Assembly (NCBI GenBank): GCA_002159075.1
Contig: LZRT01000019.1
Span: 62,001 to 126,000 of the forward strand
Direction of reading: 5' to 3'
Source: Bacillus thermozeamaize
GTDB lineage: Bacteria; Bacillota; Bacilli; ZCTH02-B2
DNA: 64,000 nucleotides
Position 1 is the first letter of the stretch, and the number at the start of each line of letters is the position of its first letter. Position numbers and translations under genes: made by a program. The notes under the pieces are model-generated. The model had not been told where the DNA came from and did not search any database. It saw nothing but the letters and a program-made list of their open reading frames with translations. Shown in pieces: positions 50,410 to 58,608 of the stretch.

Positions 50410-51771
50410 TCAATTTTTGTCGTATATCAATTTTTCAATGATCTCGAGCAAATTCCGGAAATCATCCATTTCTTCGATGCGTTTCACCGTATCGATTAAC
50501 TGCCGCTGGTCTTCCGATTCCAAAATGCCCCGGGTCAGCCGTTTAAACTTTTCTTCCAAATCATGGTTGCTCAGCGGATTTTCCGGATCACCTTTGGCGT
50601 TTAATACCTCATGCTGGTAACGGGCGGTCAATGTTTGAACCGTTACCTGACAGGCATTCTGTGCCGGAAACAGAACATTATAAACATCCGAAACTGCACC
50701 TTTTACCTTTTTGGCCCAGGTTCGGACCTCGCTGTTAAATAAATAATCATCTGTGAAATAATCGGGTCCGACATCGCCATATAGGGCCATTATTGCCAAA
50801 CAATAAGGAATGCTGAACTGTCCATCGACAGCAGTGGCCGGTTCATATTTCCGTTTCTCCGGCTGCATTGTTGCTTTATAGGCCATTTCATGCATGGTGA
50901 CTTCCACTTGTACAACTTCATTCACATTGATCGAATGAGTGTCCAGGATATGACGCAGAGCCTCAATCGGACCATGCGTAAAACGACAGGATGCATATGG
51001 CTTGAATGTAATCTTTTCAATTTCCAGCGTGTGCAAATTTTCCAGGACATCTCTTTCGTACTGAGGAGAAAACGCATGGAAAAAACCAAAACGGTCTTCA
51101 AGGATCGTCATCGGACCGGTAAAGCCTACTCCCGCCAAACGGGCAGCCAAGACCCCAGTCCGGGCTGCAACACCAGCGTTCAACCTTTTTGTCCAAGCTC
51201 CGTTTGCCTTATAGGCCATCAATCCCGCAGCCGTTCCTCCCGCAATACCCTGGGCCATCAGCGCCTGCTCAAGGCGATGTCCATAAAGCAGCGATGCGGC
51301 CAAGGCACTGCCGAAAGGACCGCAAAGCGCAGTTGGATGAAACCCTTTATCATACAATCTCCCTTTTGCCGCCATCCCGATCCGAATCATCAAATCATAA
51401 CCCAATATAACTGCCCGCAAAATATCCCGGCCGTTAATTTTCACGCCTTGTGCATCAAGATCCAAAACAACGGCTAAAACAGCAGGTATCACTACGACAC
51501 CGGGATGAACGGTACCTTCCCGGTGAAAATCGTCTAACTCCACGGCATGACTTGCCGTTCCGAAAAACAAGGCGAAATCGAGAGGAGCGGGTGTTTTTCC
51601 GGGTTCCAGGCAAAGCGCCTCCTTCAGCCGCAAGCTGGAGGCAAAACGGCTGCCTTTAATCAGCACCCCCAACGTATCAAGCAGGCTTCTTTTCGCCGCC
51701 TCGACCGCCCCTCCGGTAATATCGTCCCAGTGATAATTGAAATAATGCTCAATCAGTTTTTGTGTAAGCAT
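50410..51771 (-). CDS. MmgE/PrpD-family protein 2
   Basis: 453 residues, ATG at 51771. The MmgE/PrpD fold is seen: RSLLDTLGVLIKGSRFASS, FFGTASHAVELDDFHREGTVHPGVVVIPAVLA with the conserved ELDD and HPG motifs, GFHPTALCGPFGSALAAS, TFKPYASCRFTHGPIEAL. The family includes 2-methylcitrate dehydratase, cis-aconitate decarboxylase and iminodisuccinate epimerase. It overlaps the end of the first MmgE/PrpD gene by 23 bp. The two proteins differ widely, so they may be two enzymes of one pathway or two subunits. Confidence 0.87.
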   Translation of the reverse strand: MLTQKLIEHYFNYHWDDITGGAVEAAKRSLLDTLGVLIKGSRFASSLRLKEALCLEPGKTPAPLDFALFFGTASHAVELDDFHREGTVHPGVVVIPAVLAVVLDLDAQGVKINGRDILRAVILGYDLMIRIGMAAKGRLYDKGFHPTALCGPFGSALAASLLYGHRLEQALMAQGIAGGTAAGLMAYKANGAWTKRLNAGVAARTGVLAARLAGVGFTGPMTILEDRFGFFHAFSPQYERDVLENLHTLEIEKITFKPYASCRFTHGPIEALRHILDTHSINVNEVVQVEVTMHEMAYKATMQPEKRKYEPATAVDGQFSIPYCLAIMALYGDVGPDYFTDDYLFNSEVRTWAKKVKGAVSDVYNVLFPAQNACQVTVQTLTARYQHEVLNAKGDPENPLSNHDLEEKFKRLTRGILESEDQRQLIDTVKRIEEMDDFRNLLEIIEKLIYDKN

Positions 51772-53131
51772 CAACCGGAATCACCAATTCCTTTAAGAAT
51801 GACAAATCGCTTAGCTCTTCAAAATGCCATACTTGATCCAGCACTTTTTTGCACAACTTCTCACCCAATAATGGGGAGCAGTTGGCCATAAACTTCCGTT
51901 CCACATCGGCATCCGTAAATGGAATTTTCCCCTCGCCTTTCGGTTCCTCAACAAAACAGGTCATCACTTCCCCGTTTTTCATCCTGATCGTGACACGTGC
52001 AGGCCGTTTGCGCGGGTATAGCGCCTCGCATTCATCATCGACCATCACGAAAACTTTTTGCATGAGCGCTGCCACCCTTGCTTGTCTGTATGCCCCTGAA
52101 AGGTAGCTGTTCAAAGTCACTTCATCCTGCGTTATGGCCAAAGCCACCGCACAAGGAATGCTCATCTGCGCATCGAGTAGGTGTTCGCACTGAACGTGAT
52201 TATGTTTTTGCCCAACCTGATAGATGCCCACATCGATCGCTTCGATTTGATCGATGTCCAGCAGATGGCGCGCTTTTAATACTTTCACCGCATCAATCAC
52301 CGCATGCAGGTGGCGGCAGCAGGGATAGGGCTTAAAGTATATTTCCATAATCTCAAAACGCTCACCAATACCTGAAAACAGCCTTTCACAATTGATATAA
52401 CCATCCGCAAACGCGCGAACAAAGCCATTTTTCCCTTCTAACACATGTCTGGGGCCGGTGATGTTTCTTTTTGCCAATTCCGCGCATAAAACACCGTCTC
52501 TTGCCGCCTTCCCAGGGTGAATCCGTTTAACGTCCGCCCCTTCGCCCAGGAATTCAAACAAGCCGCCTGAAAAACTTCCAGCCAAGCCCAATGCATGGAG
52601 CATTTGTTCCTCATCATGATTCATCAAAGAACCAACGGCTGCAGCGGCTCCAAACACCCCGGTAACCGGGGTGTTGTGGAAGCCTCTCTGCCAAGCATGC
52701 GGATGAATGGCCGCAGCAATTCTTGCCATCACTTCATAACCGATCACTGATGCCGTAATAATCGCACGTATGGATGCACCGTGATGCTCCGCCGCAGCAA
52801 GCACCGCAGGAAATACACAGCCTCCCAAATGAATGGACCCTTGTGTATGACCGTCATCGAAATCGAAGGCATGAGCCGATGTTCCGTTAACAAAAGCAGC
52901 ATTTAAGGCTGATAATTTGTGTTCCGTTCCGATTACCGTGCAAGTAGCTGTTTTATCAACATCTTTCAGGTAATCCAAAACATTGCGTGTTACCTCAGAC
53001 TGCGTGCCGGTAATCGCTGCAGTCAAATAATCCAGAAAAGCTCGTTTAAATTGGTGCACAACCTCTTCCGGAAGTTTTTCAAATGATAATTGGGATACAC
53101 GTTTCGCTAAACTAGCGGTAATATCGTCCAT
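51749..53131 (-). CDS. MmgE/PrpD-family protein 1
   Basis: 460 residues from the ATG at 53131 (AGAGGAGG upstream). Motifs: FKRAFLDYLTAAITGTQ, FVNGTSAHAFDFDDGHTQGSIHLGGCVFPAVLA (DFDD and HLGG where most members have HPG), GFHNTPVTGVFGAAAAVG, KIHPGKAARDG-like loop, YFKPYPCCRHLHAVIDAV. Predicted dehydratase, isomerase or decarboxylase acting on a di- or tricarboxylate. It directly follows the binding-protein gene of the ABC importer, a hint that it acts on the imported compound. Confidence 0.88.
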   Translation of the reverse strand: MDDITASLAKRVSQLSFEKLPEEVVHQFKRAFLDYLTAAITGTQSEVTRNVLDYLKDVDKTATCTVIGTEHKLSALNAAFVNGTSAHAFDFDDGHTQGSIHLGGCVFPAVLAAAEHHGASIRAIITASVIGYEVMARIAAAIHPHAWQRGFHNTPVTGVFGAAAAVGSLMNHDEEQMLHALGLAGSFSGGLFEFLGEGADVKRIHPGKAARDGVLCAELAKRNITGPRHVLEGKNGFVRAFADGYINCERLFSGIGERFEIMEIYFKPYPCCRHLHAVIDAVKVLKARHLLDIDQIEAIDVGIYQVGQKHNHVQCEHLLDAQMSIPCAVALAITQDEVTLNSYLSGAYRQARVAALMQKVFVMVDDECEALYPRKRPARVTIRMKNGEVMTCFVEEPKGEGKIPFTDADVERKFMANCSPLLGEKLCKKVLDQVWHFEELSDLSFLKELVIPVDAYTKTD

Positions 53132-53159
53132 CGCACGCCTCCTCTTCTGACTGATTATC

Positions 53160-54224
53160 CTATTTAAAATACTTGGAGTATACGCCCTTTTCGTATGGAA
53201 CGTTAATCCCCTGAAAATCAATGTTCTTTTCATACCCCTCTTTGCTTATCACAGGTGTGGTGGGAAAAGCGGGGTAATTGGCTTCAAAAGCGGCGTCAAA
53301 AACTTTCTCATCAACTTCGGTAAAAAAGCCCCTTAACACTTCTTTTGTTCCTTCTTTGTCGTTTTTGATAAACTCACAGGCTTTGTACATGGCGTTGGTT
53401 ATTTTTTCGATTATATCAGGATGCTTATTGATATAATCTTCTGTTGCAATCAGAGCAGTATAGGTGATGCCGTCCAACTTTGGCACCTCACCTTTGGACA
53501 GGTTAAACAGCATCATTCCGTCTCCTTCGATAATGCCCGTTTCTGCAGAAGGTGACGAAATGCAGAAAGCATCAATCTGGCCCTGTTTAAAAGCCGAAAC
53601 CATTGCGCTCCCACTGCCAAGGGGAACAATCGTCATATCTTTATCGGGATTTAAATTAACGCTTTCGGCAATCATCCGAACCACCCTGTCGGTGCCGCTG
53701 CCCGGTGCCGTTACGCCAACTTTTAATCCCTTCAACAATTTCGCTTTGTCCTCATAAGAAGAACTTTCTGTAATCCCTTTTTGCTCTGCTATCGCTTTTT
53801 TCACCACAACGTTACTTCCGTATTGATTCATCAATGCAGCAAAAGAAAGTACCGGCTTACCTTGATGGGTTGCGTCCATTGCATCTGACACACTGGCGGC
53901 ACCAAAATCAGCACTGCCTCCCAGAACAGCGGCCAAGGTTTTAGAACCGCCTCCAGTAATGGTGACATTTACATCCAATCCTACTTCCTTAAAAAAGCCT
54001 TTTGCTCTGGCTACATAAACCGGAACCCATAGAAAACCGTCTGTCGATTGCGCCAACTCAAGCTTGATCAACTGATCAGTCGATGATTGAGATGATTGAT
54101 TGGATGACTGATTGGATGTCCCACCCTTCTGTTCGCCTCCCGAGGTGGACTGGCCACAAGCACTTAAAGCCAACACCAACAAAAAAGAAAGAACGGCTAA
54201 ACACAAAGTCTTGAAACGCTTCAT
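53160..54224 (-). CDS. ABC transporter substrate-binding lipoprotein (SsuA/NMT1-like)
   Basis: 354 residues; ATG at 54224 (a TTG one codon earlier is also well spaced from AAGGGG). Lipoprotein signal peptide with lipobox LALSAC near residue 22, then a Ser/Gln/Gly spacer. NMT1/THI5-like fold: VPVYVARAKGFFKEVGLDVNVTITGGGSKTLAAVLGGSADFGAASVSDA, GLKVGVTAPGSGTDRVVRMI. With the SsuC-like permease and SsuB-like ATPase it forms a nitrate/taurine/aromatic-sulfonate-class importer. Here the operon points to an organic acid as ligand. Confidence 0.9.
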   Translation of the reverse strand: MKRFKTLCLAVLSFLLVLALSACGQSTSGGEQKGGTSNQSSNQSSQSSTDQLIKLELAQSTDGFLWVPVYVARAKGFFKEVGLDVNVTITGGGSKTLAAVLGGSADFGAASVSDAMDATHQGKPVLSFAALMNQYGSNVVVKKAIAEQKGITESSSYEDKAKLLKGLKVGVTAPGSGTDRVVRMIAESVNLNPDKDMTIVPLGSGSAMVSAFKQGQIDAFCISSPSAETGIIEGDGMMLFNLSKGEVPKLDGITYTALIATEDYINKHPDIIEKITNAMYKACEFIKNDKEGTKEVLRGFFTEVDEKVFDAAFEANYPAFPTTPVISKEGYEKNIDFQGINVPYEKGVYSKYFK

Positions 54225-54282
54225 CAACGAATACACCCCTTTTAGTAGTGATTTTTTGTTTTTATTTAAGTTTTCTCACTAT

Positions 54283-55146
54283 TTACTGCTGAACATTTTT
54301 CCAGCGCATAAATTTGCGCTCATAAAATTCAATCAAACTGTTTAGCAGCGTCGAGACGATCATCAGAACAAATAAGCCAGCAAATACTCCAGCTGTATCA
54401 AAACGGGAGGAAGAATATTGGATTAAATATCCAATTCCGCGGTTTGACGCGACAACTTCACCGACAATTGCACCGATCAAAGCATAAGGAACTGAAATCT
54501 TAAGGCCAACAAATATCCAGGTGAGCGCCGATGGCAGGACAACCTTTTGCAGCAAATGCCGCTCAGAGGCACCCATTAGCCGAATCACATCGATCAATTC
54601 CTGGTCCACATTACGAACACCGGCAAAGGTGTTAAAAAAGACAAGGAAAAATACGATTACGGCAGCAAGAACGATTTTCATCTGTATCTCGATGCCAAAC
54701 CACAGGATGAACAGGGGAGCCAATGCGACTTTAGGCAGACTATATATGGCCATAATATAAGGTTCGCAAATATCTGCTAACGTTTTCATCCGCCCCAATA
54801 TAAACCCAACAATGCCTCCTGCGATGGCACCAATAATAAATCCCAGGACGGTTTCTTCCATGGTGATAGCCAAATGATGAAACAGTTCTCCCGAAATCGT
54901 CCACTGGTATAATCGGAAAAAGATTTCTGTCGGTTTACTGATAAAAAAGCTGTCAATAATCGTTCCAGAAGACAATTGCCATAATAGCAAAACCGCAGCT
55001 AATATAATCAACCGGCCAAGGACCATCTTCATTTTTGAGCGACCTGGGTTGACTTCCTGTAATTCAATCACCTCATCCACTTTTTGTTCAATTGATTCAG
55101 CAGAAAGAAACTCCTCTTCCTTTTTATTCACATTGGCAACGCTCAT
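54283..55146 (-). CDS. ABC transporter permease (SsuC/TauC-like)
   Basis: 287 residues from the ATG at 55146 with GGAGG upstream, overlapping the ATPase stop by 2 bp (ATGA). A charged N-terminal cytoplasmic tail of about 45 residues is longer than usual. Then six hydrophobic segments and the EAA loop VIRLMGASERHLLQKVVLPSALTWIFVGLKISV. ATIGA-like region reads AIAGGIVGFILGRMKTLADICEPYIMAIYSLPKVALAPLFILWFG, diagnostic of this permease class. Confidence 0.92.
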   Translation of the reverse strand: MSVANVNKKEEEFLSAESIEQKVDEVIELQEVNPGRSKMKMVLGRLIILAAVLLLWQLSSGTIIDSFFISKPTEIFFRLYQWTISGELFHHLAITMEETVLGFIIGAIAGGIVGFILGRMKTLADICEPYIMAIYSLPKVALAPLFILWFGIEIQMKIVLAAVIVFFLVFFNTFAGVRNVDQELIDVIRLMGASERHLLQKVVLPSALTWIFVGLKISVPYALIGAIVGEVVASNRGIGYLIQYSSSRFDTAGVFAGLFVLMIVSTLLNSLIEFYERKFMRWKNVQQ

Positions 55147-55919
55147 CCTACCTCTCCTCCTTTCATCACATCCTGGCTTAACAATCCCCAAAGTTCGGAA
55201 TGAATCTCGCCAAATTCTTCTGTAAAACGAATCTTAAACACATCCCTCGGCCTGGTAAGAGGAATATTCCTTATCTCCCGGATCGTTCCTGGACGGCTGG
55301 TAAATACGACAACCCGATCGGCCAATGTTACCGCTTCCTCCAAATCGTGCGTCACAAAGATGACCGTCTTTTTCTTCTCGTCCCATATTCTTAGCAATTC
55401 TCCTTGCAAGATGAGCCGCAGTTGTGCATCCAAGGCTCCAAACGGCTCATCCATCAAAATCGTTTCCGGATTGTAAACAAGCGTACGAGCAAGACTTACC
55501 CGCTTTCTCATCCCACCCGATATTTCATTCGGATAGTGCTTCTCAAACCCTTTCAATCCGACAAGTTCAATATACTCATCTACCAATTTGTCTCTTTCTT
55601 TCTTGCTCACATTGCGCATTTCCAACGCGATGCGAATATTCGCACGAACATCTCGCCAAGGCAACAGATTGTCCTTCTGGGTCATATACCCAACATTAGG
55701 ATTCACATTCACTACTTTCTTCCCGCGATAAGTCATATATCCCTTTGTCGGCTTCATCAACCCCGATATCATGTTAAGAAGGGTGGACTTGCCGCATCCG
55801 CTCGGCCCCACAACTGCAATGAATTCTCCCTCCCTAATTTTCAGGTTAACATTTTGTACTGCAGGAATAACCTGGCCGTCTCTTTGAAAGTACTTCGAAA
55901 TTCCTACAAACTCTATCAA
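55143..55919 (-). CDS. ABC transporter ATP-binding subunit (SsuB/TauB-like)
   Basis: 258 residues from the TTG at 55919, preceded by AAGGAAGGAAG. This start gives the usual LIEFVGISKYF opening and normal family length. An ATG at 55964 is possible, but an in-frame ATG at 56018 lies upstream of the sigma-54 promoter and is excluded. Walker A GPSGCGKST, Q-loop YMTQKDNLLPW, signature SGGMRKRVSLAR, Walker B ILMDEPFGALD, THDLEEAV. First gene of the sigma-54-driven operon. Confidence 0.9.
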   Translation of the reverse strand: MIEFVGISKYFQRDGQVIPAVQNVNLKIREGEFIAVVGPSGCGKSTLLNMISGLMKPTKGYMTYRGKKVVNVNPNVGYMTQKDNLLPWRDVRANIRIALEMRNVSKKERDKLVDEYIELVGLKGFEKHYPNEISGGMRKRVSLARTLVYNPETILMDEPFGALDAQLRLILQGELLRIWDEKKKTVIFVTHDLEEAVTLADRVVVFTSRPGTIREIRNIPLTRPRDVFKIRFTEEFGEIHSELWGLLSQDVMKGGEVG

Positions 55920-55986
55920 GTATATCTTCCTTCCTTTAATGGATTTGGTACATTTACATCTCATACAATCTCTTTCATATAATGTC

Positions 55987-56006
55987 ATTAGCAATAATCG
56001 TGCCAA
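55987..56006 (-). promoter_or_regulatory. Sigma-54 (RpoN) promoter of the organic-acid uptake and degradation operon
   Basis: Minus strand TTGGCACGATTATTGCTAAT fits the -24/-12 consensus TGGCACG-N4-TTGCW at every position; GG and GC are separated by exactly 10 bp. The transcript would start near 55979, about 60 nt before the ATPase start. The operon it heads ends with a sigma-54 activator gene. Confidence 0.9.
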
Positions 56007-56176
56007 CTTACTTTCCAAGATGTTATGTGGGAATTGATGGCGTTTTCAAGGGTGGACACTTGCTATAAAACAGATAATTGTACAGCATACCGGAAGAACG
56101 TTAATAAATTGAACGAAGCAATGATTATTATTTAAACACCGGCCAAAATGTTAACAAAATATCACGACCCAAACTC

Positions 56177-56200
56177 TAACGAATGCGTCTGAGCACGTTA
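56177..56200. promoter_or_regulatory. Candidate enhancer site for the sigma-54 activator
   Basis: Inverted repeat TAACG-N14-CGTTA, about 170-195 bp upstream of the -24 box, a usual distance for activator binding. A second small palindrome TGTTAACA lies at 56149-56156. Both are weak on their own. Confidence 0.3.
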
Positions 56201-56213
56201 TTTTCTTCATGCT

Positions 56214-56966
56214 TCACCCCCTTTGTTTGAGATAACCTAATCTTTCCGATATTTCCAAACCAGCTCGTTTAACCTTTAGAATGGAATCGTTAAGGTGCTC
56301 GTCGGTTAACCGCTGAATCGGACCAGCCATGGTCAAACCGGCAATCACCTTGTTCGTGTGATCCCTGATAGGGACAGCAATCGCAAAACTGCCCGGGACG
56401 CGCTCCCCTCGCGTCACGACAAAGCCCTCCGACTGGATCTTGTCAAGTTCGGACAAAATGTGCTCCTGTTGTTCAGGATCAATGCCGTATTTTTCCAAAA
56501 TCTGTCTTTGAATCGCCCTTTCCAAATGCGCCAACAATATCTTGCCCGAAGCCCCCAAATGGAGGGGATTGCGTTCTCCCACCCTGACAAAATTTCGTAC
56601 GGTCTCAGGGCTGTCCACCTTGTCAATGCAAACGCGCTGATTCTGATCAATGATGTTCAATTCAATGGTTTCCTTTGTTTCTTCCGCCAACCGTTTCATA
56701 ATGGGTAACGCTGCTTGCCTCAAATCCATCGAATTGAGCACGATGCTCCCCAAGTGAAAGAAACGAAATCCTAAATAGTATTTTTGATTGACAGGATTTT
56801 GTTCCATGTAACCGTGTTCCTGCAGGGTTGCCAACAACCGGTATATGGTGCTTTTGTTGTAACCTGTCTGTTCATGCAACTCTTTTATTGACCATTCCCT
56901 TTTTTCCAACGAAAAGCAGTTCAAAATATTAATCAATTTCACAACCGATTTGATCGAATCCGCCAA
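56214..56966 (-). CDS. IclR-family transcriptional regulator
   Basis: 250 residues; TTG start at 56966 with AAAGGAG upstream. N-terminal winged helix (about 1-65; WSIKELHEQTGYNKSTIYRLLATLQEHGYME) and C-terminal IclR effector domain (about 80-245; GERNPLHLGASGKILLAHLE, VTRGERVPGSFAIAVPIRDHTNKVIAGLTMAGPIQRL), which binds a small organic acid. Placed between the lyase/LeuCD genes and the ABC operon, it may control one or both. GAAA-N4-TTTC palindromes near the leuC-like promoter are candidate sites. Confidence 0.92.
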   Translation of the reverse strand: MADSIKSVVKLINILNCFSLEKREWSIKELHEQTGYNKSTIYRLLATLQEHGYMEQNPVNQKYYLGFRFFHLGSIVLNSMDLRQAALPIMKRLAEETKETIELNIIDQNQRVCIDKVDSPETVRNFVRVGERNPLHLGASGKILLAHLERAIQRQILEKYGIDPEQQEHILSELDKIQSEGFVVTRGERVPGSFAIAVPIRDHTNKVIAGLTMAGPIQRLTDEHLNDSILKVKRAGLEISERLGYLKQRG

Positions 56967-57188
56967 AAAGCGCCTTCTCCTTTCTCTTTAAGATGCCTTG
57001 TCTACATGCCAAAATAAGCTTATGTTCAATTCTTTGTCATCCATCAATAATGACCTGAAATGATTCGAAAGGTGGCGGTTTTCCCAACATTGTTTGTGCC
57101 CAAAAGCGAAACATATCCATTAAAATTTCAGCCACCAAATACTGCAACAGCAAAGTCAAACCAATTTATCCCCCCCTCTCAATTCGGT

Positions 57189-58067
57189 CTATTTGAAGTT
57201 ACGCTCATCATACTTTTGTTCCAGTTGGCGAATTCGTTCAATACCCAATATTTGATTCAGTTCCTTAAATTGCAGCATTCGTTCGTAATAGTGCGTGGTA
57301 ATGCCCGTTTGTTTCAATTCACGATAAAAGTCACCGGCAGCTTTTGCGATAACGCGCGTCACGCTATTGGGGAAAATGACCAAAGCATACCCTATTTCCT
57401 GCAACTGTTCGGCAGAAAGAATCGGGGTTTTTCCTCCTTCCACCATGTTGGCCACCAACGGTTTCTGCAAAGACCGGGCAATCTTGCGCATTTCAGCTTC
57501 GCTCTCCGGCGCTTCGACAAAAATCACGTCCGCGCCTGCCTCTTCGTATCTTATGGCCCGCTCGATTGCCTCCTCAAGCCCCTCAACAGCCCGGGCATCC
57601 GTTCTGGCAACAATAAGAAAGTTTTCGTCTCTTCTCGCATCAACTGCCGCGTGAATTTTAGCCACCATTTCCTCAGTGGATATCAAGCTCTTATTGGAAA
57701 GATGACCACATCGCTTGGGAAAAACCTGATCCTCCAATTGAATCGCGGCCACGCCGGCACGTTCATACTCCCGCACGGTGCGCATCACATTAATGGCGTT
57801 GCCATACCCGTTATCACCGTCGGCAATAACGGGGATGGATACCGCCTCACATATGTAGGTGGCCTTGCTGACCATTTCAGACATGGTAATAAGACCCACA
57901 TCCGATTTTCCAAGCGTGCTGTACGAGACTCCTGCCCCCGTCAGGTAAAGGGCTTCGAATCCGGCACGCTCACAAAGGATCGCTGTCAGCGCGTCATACG
58001 CTCCAGGGGCCATTAAAATCGTTTTCTCTTCCAGCCGCTGTTTGAGTCGTTTGCGTATTTCCGTCAT
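57189..58067 (-). CDS. Isocitrate lyase/PEP mutase-family lyase (dimethylmalate or methylisocitrate lyase-like)
   Basis: 292 residues, ATG after AGAGGG. TIM-barrel family marks: LMAPGAYDALTAILCERAGFEALYLTGAGVSYSTLG, IADGDNGYGNAINVMRTVREYERAGVAAIQLEDQVFPKRCGHL (the KRCGH loop holds the catalytic Cys of lyases), RTDARAVEGLEEAIERA, PLVANMVEGGKTP. The Cys marks it as a C-C lyase, not a phosphonomutase. YSTLGKSDVGLITMSEM and VEGGKTP look closer to 2,3-dimethylmalate lyase than to PrpB. Either way the products would be pyruvate plus a short acid (propionate) or succinate. It directly follows the LeuD-like gene. Confidence 0.87.
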   Translation of the reverse strand: MTEIRKRLKQRLEEKTILMAPGAYDALTAILCERAGFEALYLTGAGVSYSTLGKSDVGLITMSEMVSKATYICEAVSIPVIADGDNGYGNAINVMRTVREYERAGVAAIQLEDQVFPKRCGHLSNKSLISTEEMVAKIHAAVDARRDENFLIVARTDARAVEGLEEAIERAIRYEEAGADVIFVEAPESEAEMRKIARSLQKPLVANMVEGGKTPILSAEQLQEIGYALVIFPNSVTRVIAKAAGDFYRELKQTGITTHYYERMLQFKELNQILGIERIRQLEQKYDERNFK

Positions 58068-58091
58068 GCAAGAAACCCTCTCTCTATTTCA

Positions 58092-58586
58092 TCAGGGAAC
58101 TCTTTTCTGTTCCTTTTCCAAAAGAGGCACCAAACCACCCGCTTGCAGTATCGCTAAAATCCTCGGGGGAAAAGGGGTCACACTGTAGGTTTTGTTTTGG
58201 GTCACATTGTAGATCTCACCCTTTTCCAGATCGATCTCCAACTCGTCACCTTCAGCAATTTCTTTCGCTTGCTTGCATTCTAAAACCGGCAGTCCCAAAT
58301 TAATCGCATTGCGGTAGAAAATACGCGCAAAAAATTCCGCAACGACAGCGCCTACACCTGCATATTTGAGCGCTGCAGGCGCCGATTCTCGGCTCGACCC
58401 GCAGCCGAAATTTTTCCCGGCCACGATAATATCACCTGGTTGCACTTTTTTGGCAAATTCAGGATCGGCTCCTTCCATGACATGCTTGGCCACTTCCTCC
58501 GCGGTCAATTTTAGATATTGCCCCGGGCTGATCACATCCGTATCCACATTATCGCCAAACACCCAAGCTTTTCCACGTCGTTTCAT
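58092..58586 (-). CDS. leuD: LeuD-like hydratase small subunit (short type)
   Basis: 164 residues from the ATG at 58586; a TTG at 58607 is possible. Swivelling aconitase domain: FGDNVDTDVISPGQYLKL, GKNFGCGSSRESAPAALKYAGVGAVVAEFFARIFYRNAINLGLPVLE. At 164 residues it belongs to the short LeuD class that includes archaeal isopropylmalate/homoaconitase and DmdB of dimethylmaleate hydratase; the B. subtilis leucine-pathway LeuD is about 199. No leuA or leuB is near, so a leucine role is doubtful. Symbol given for family only. Confidence 0.85.
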   Translation of the reverse strand: MKRRGKAWVFGDNVDTDVISPGQYLKLTAEEVAKHVMEGADPEFAKKVQPGDIIVAGKNFGCGSSRESAPAALKYAGVGAVVAEFFARIFYRNAINLGLPVLECKQAKEIAEGDELEIDLEKGEIYNVTQNKTYSVTPFPPRILAILQAGGLVPLLEKEQKRVP

Positions 58587-58608
58587 ATTCACACCACGCT
58601 TTCTCAAA

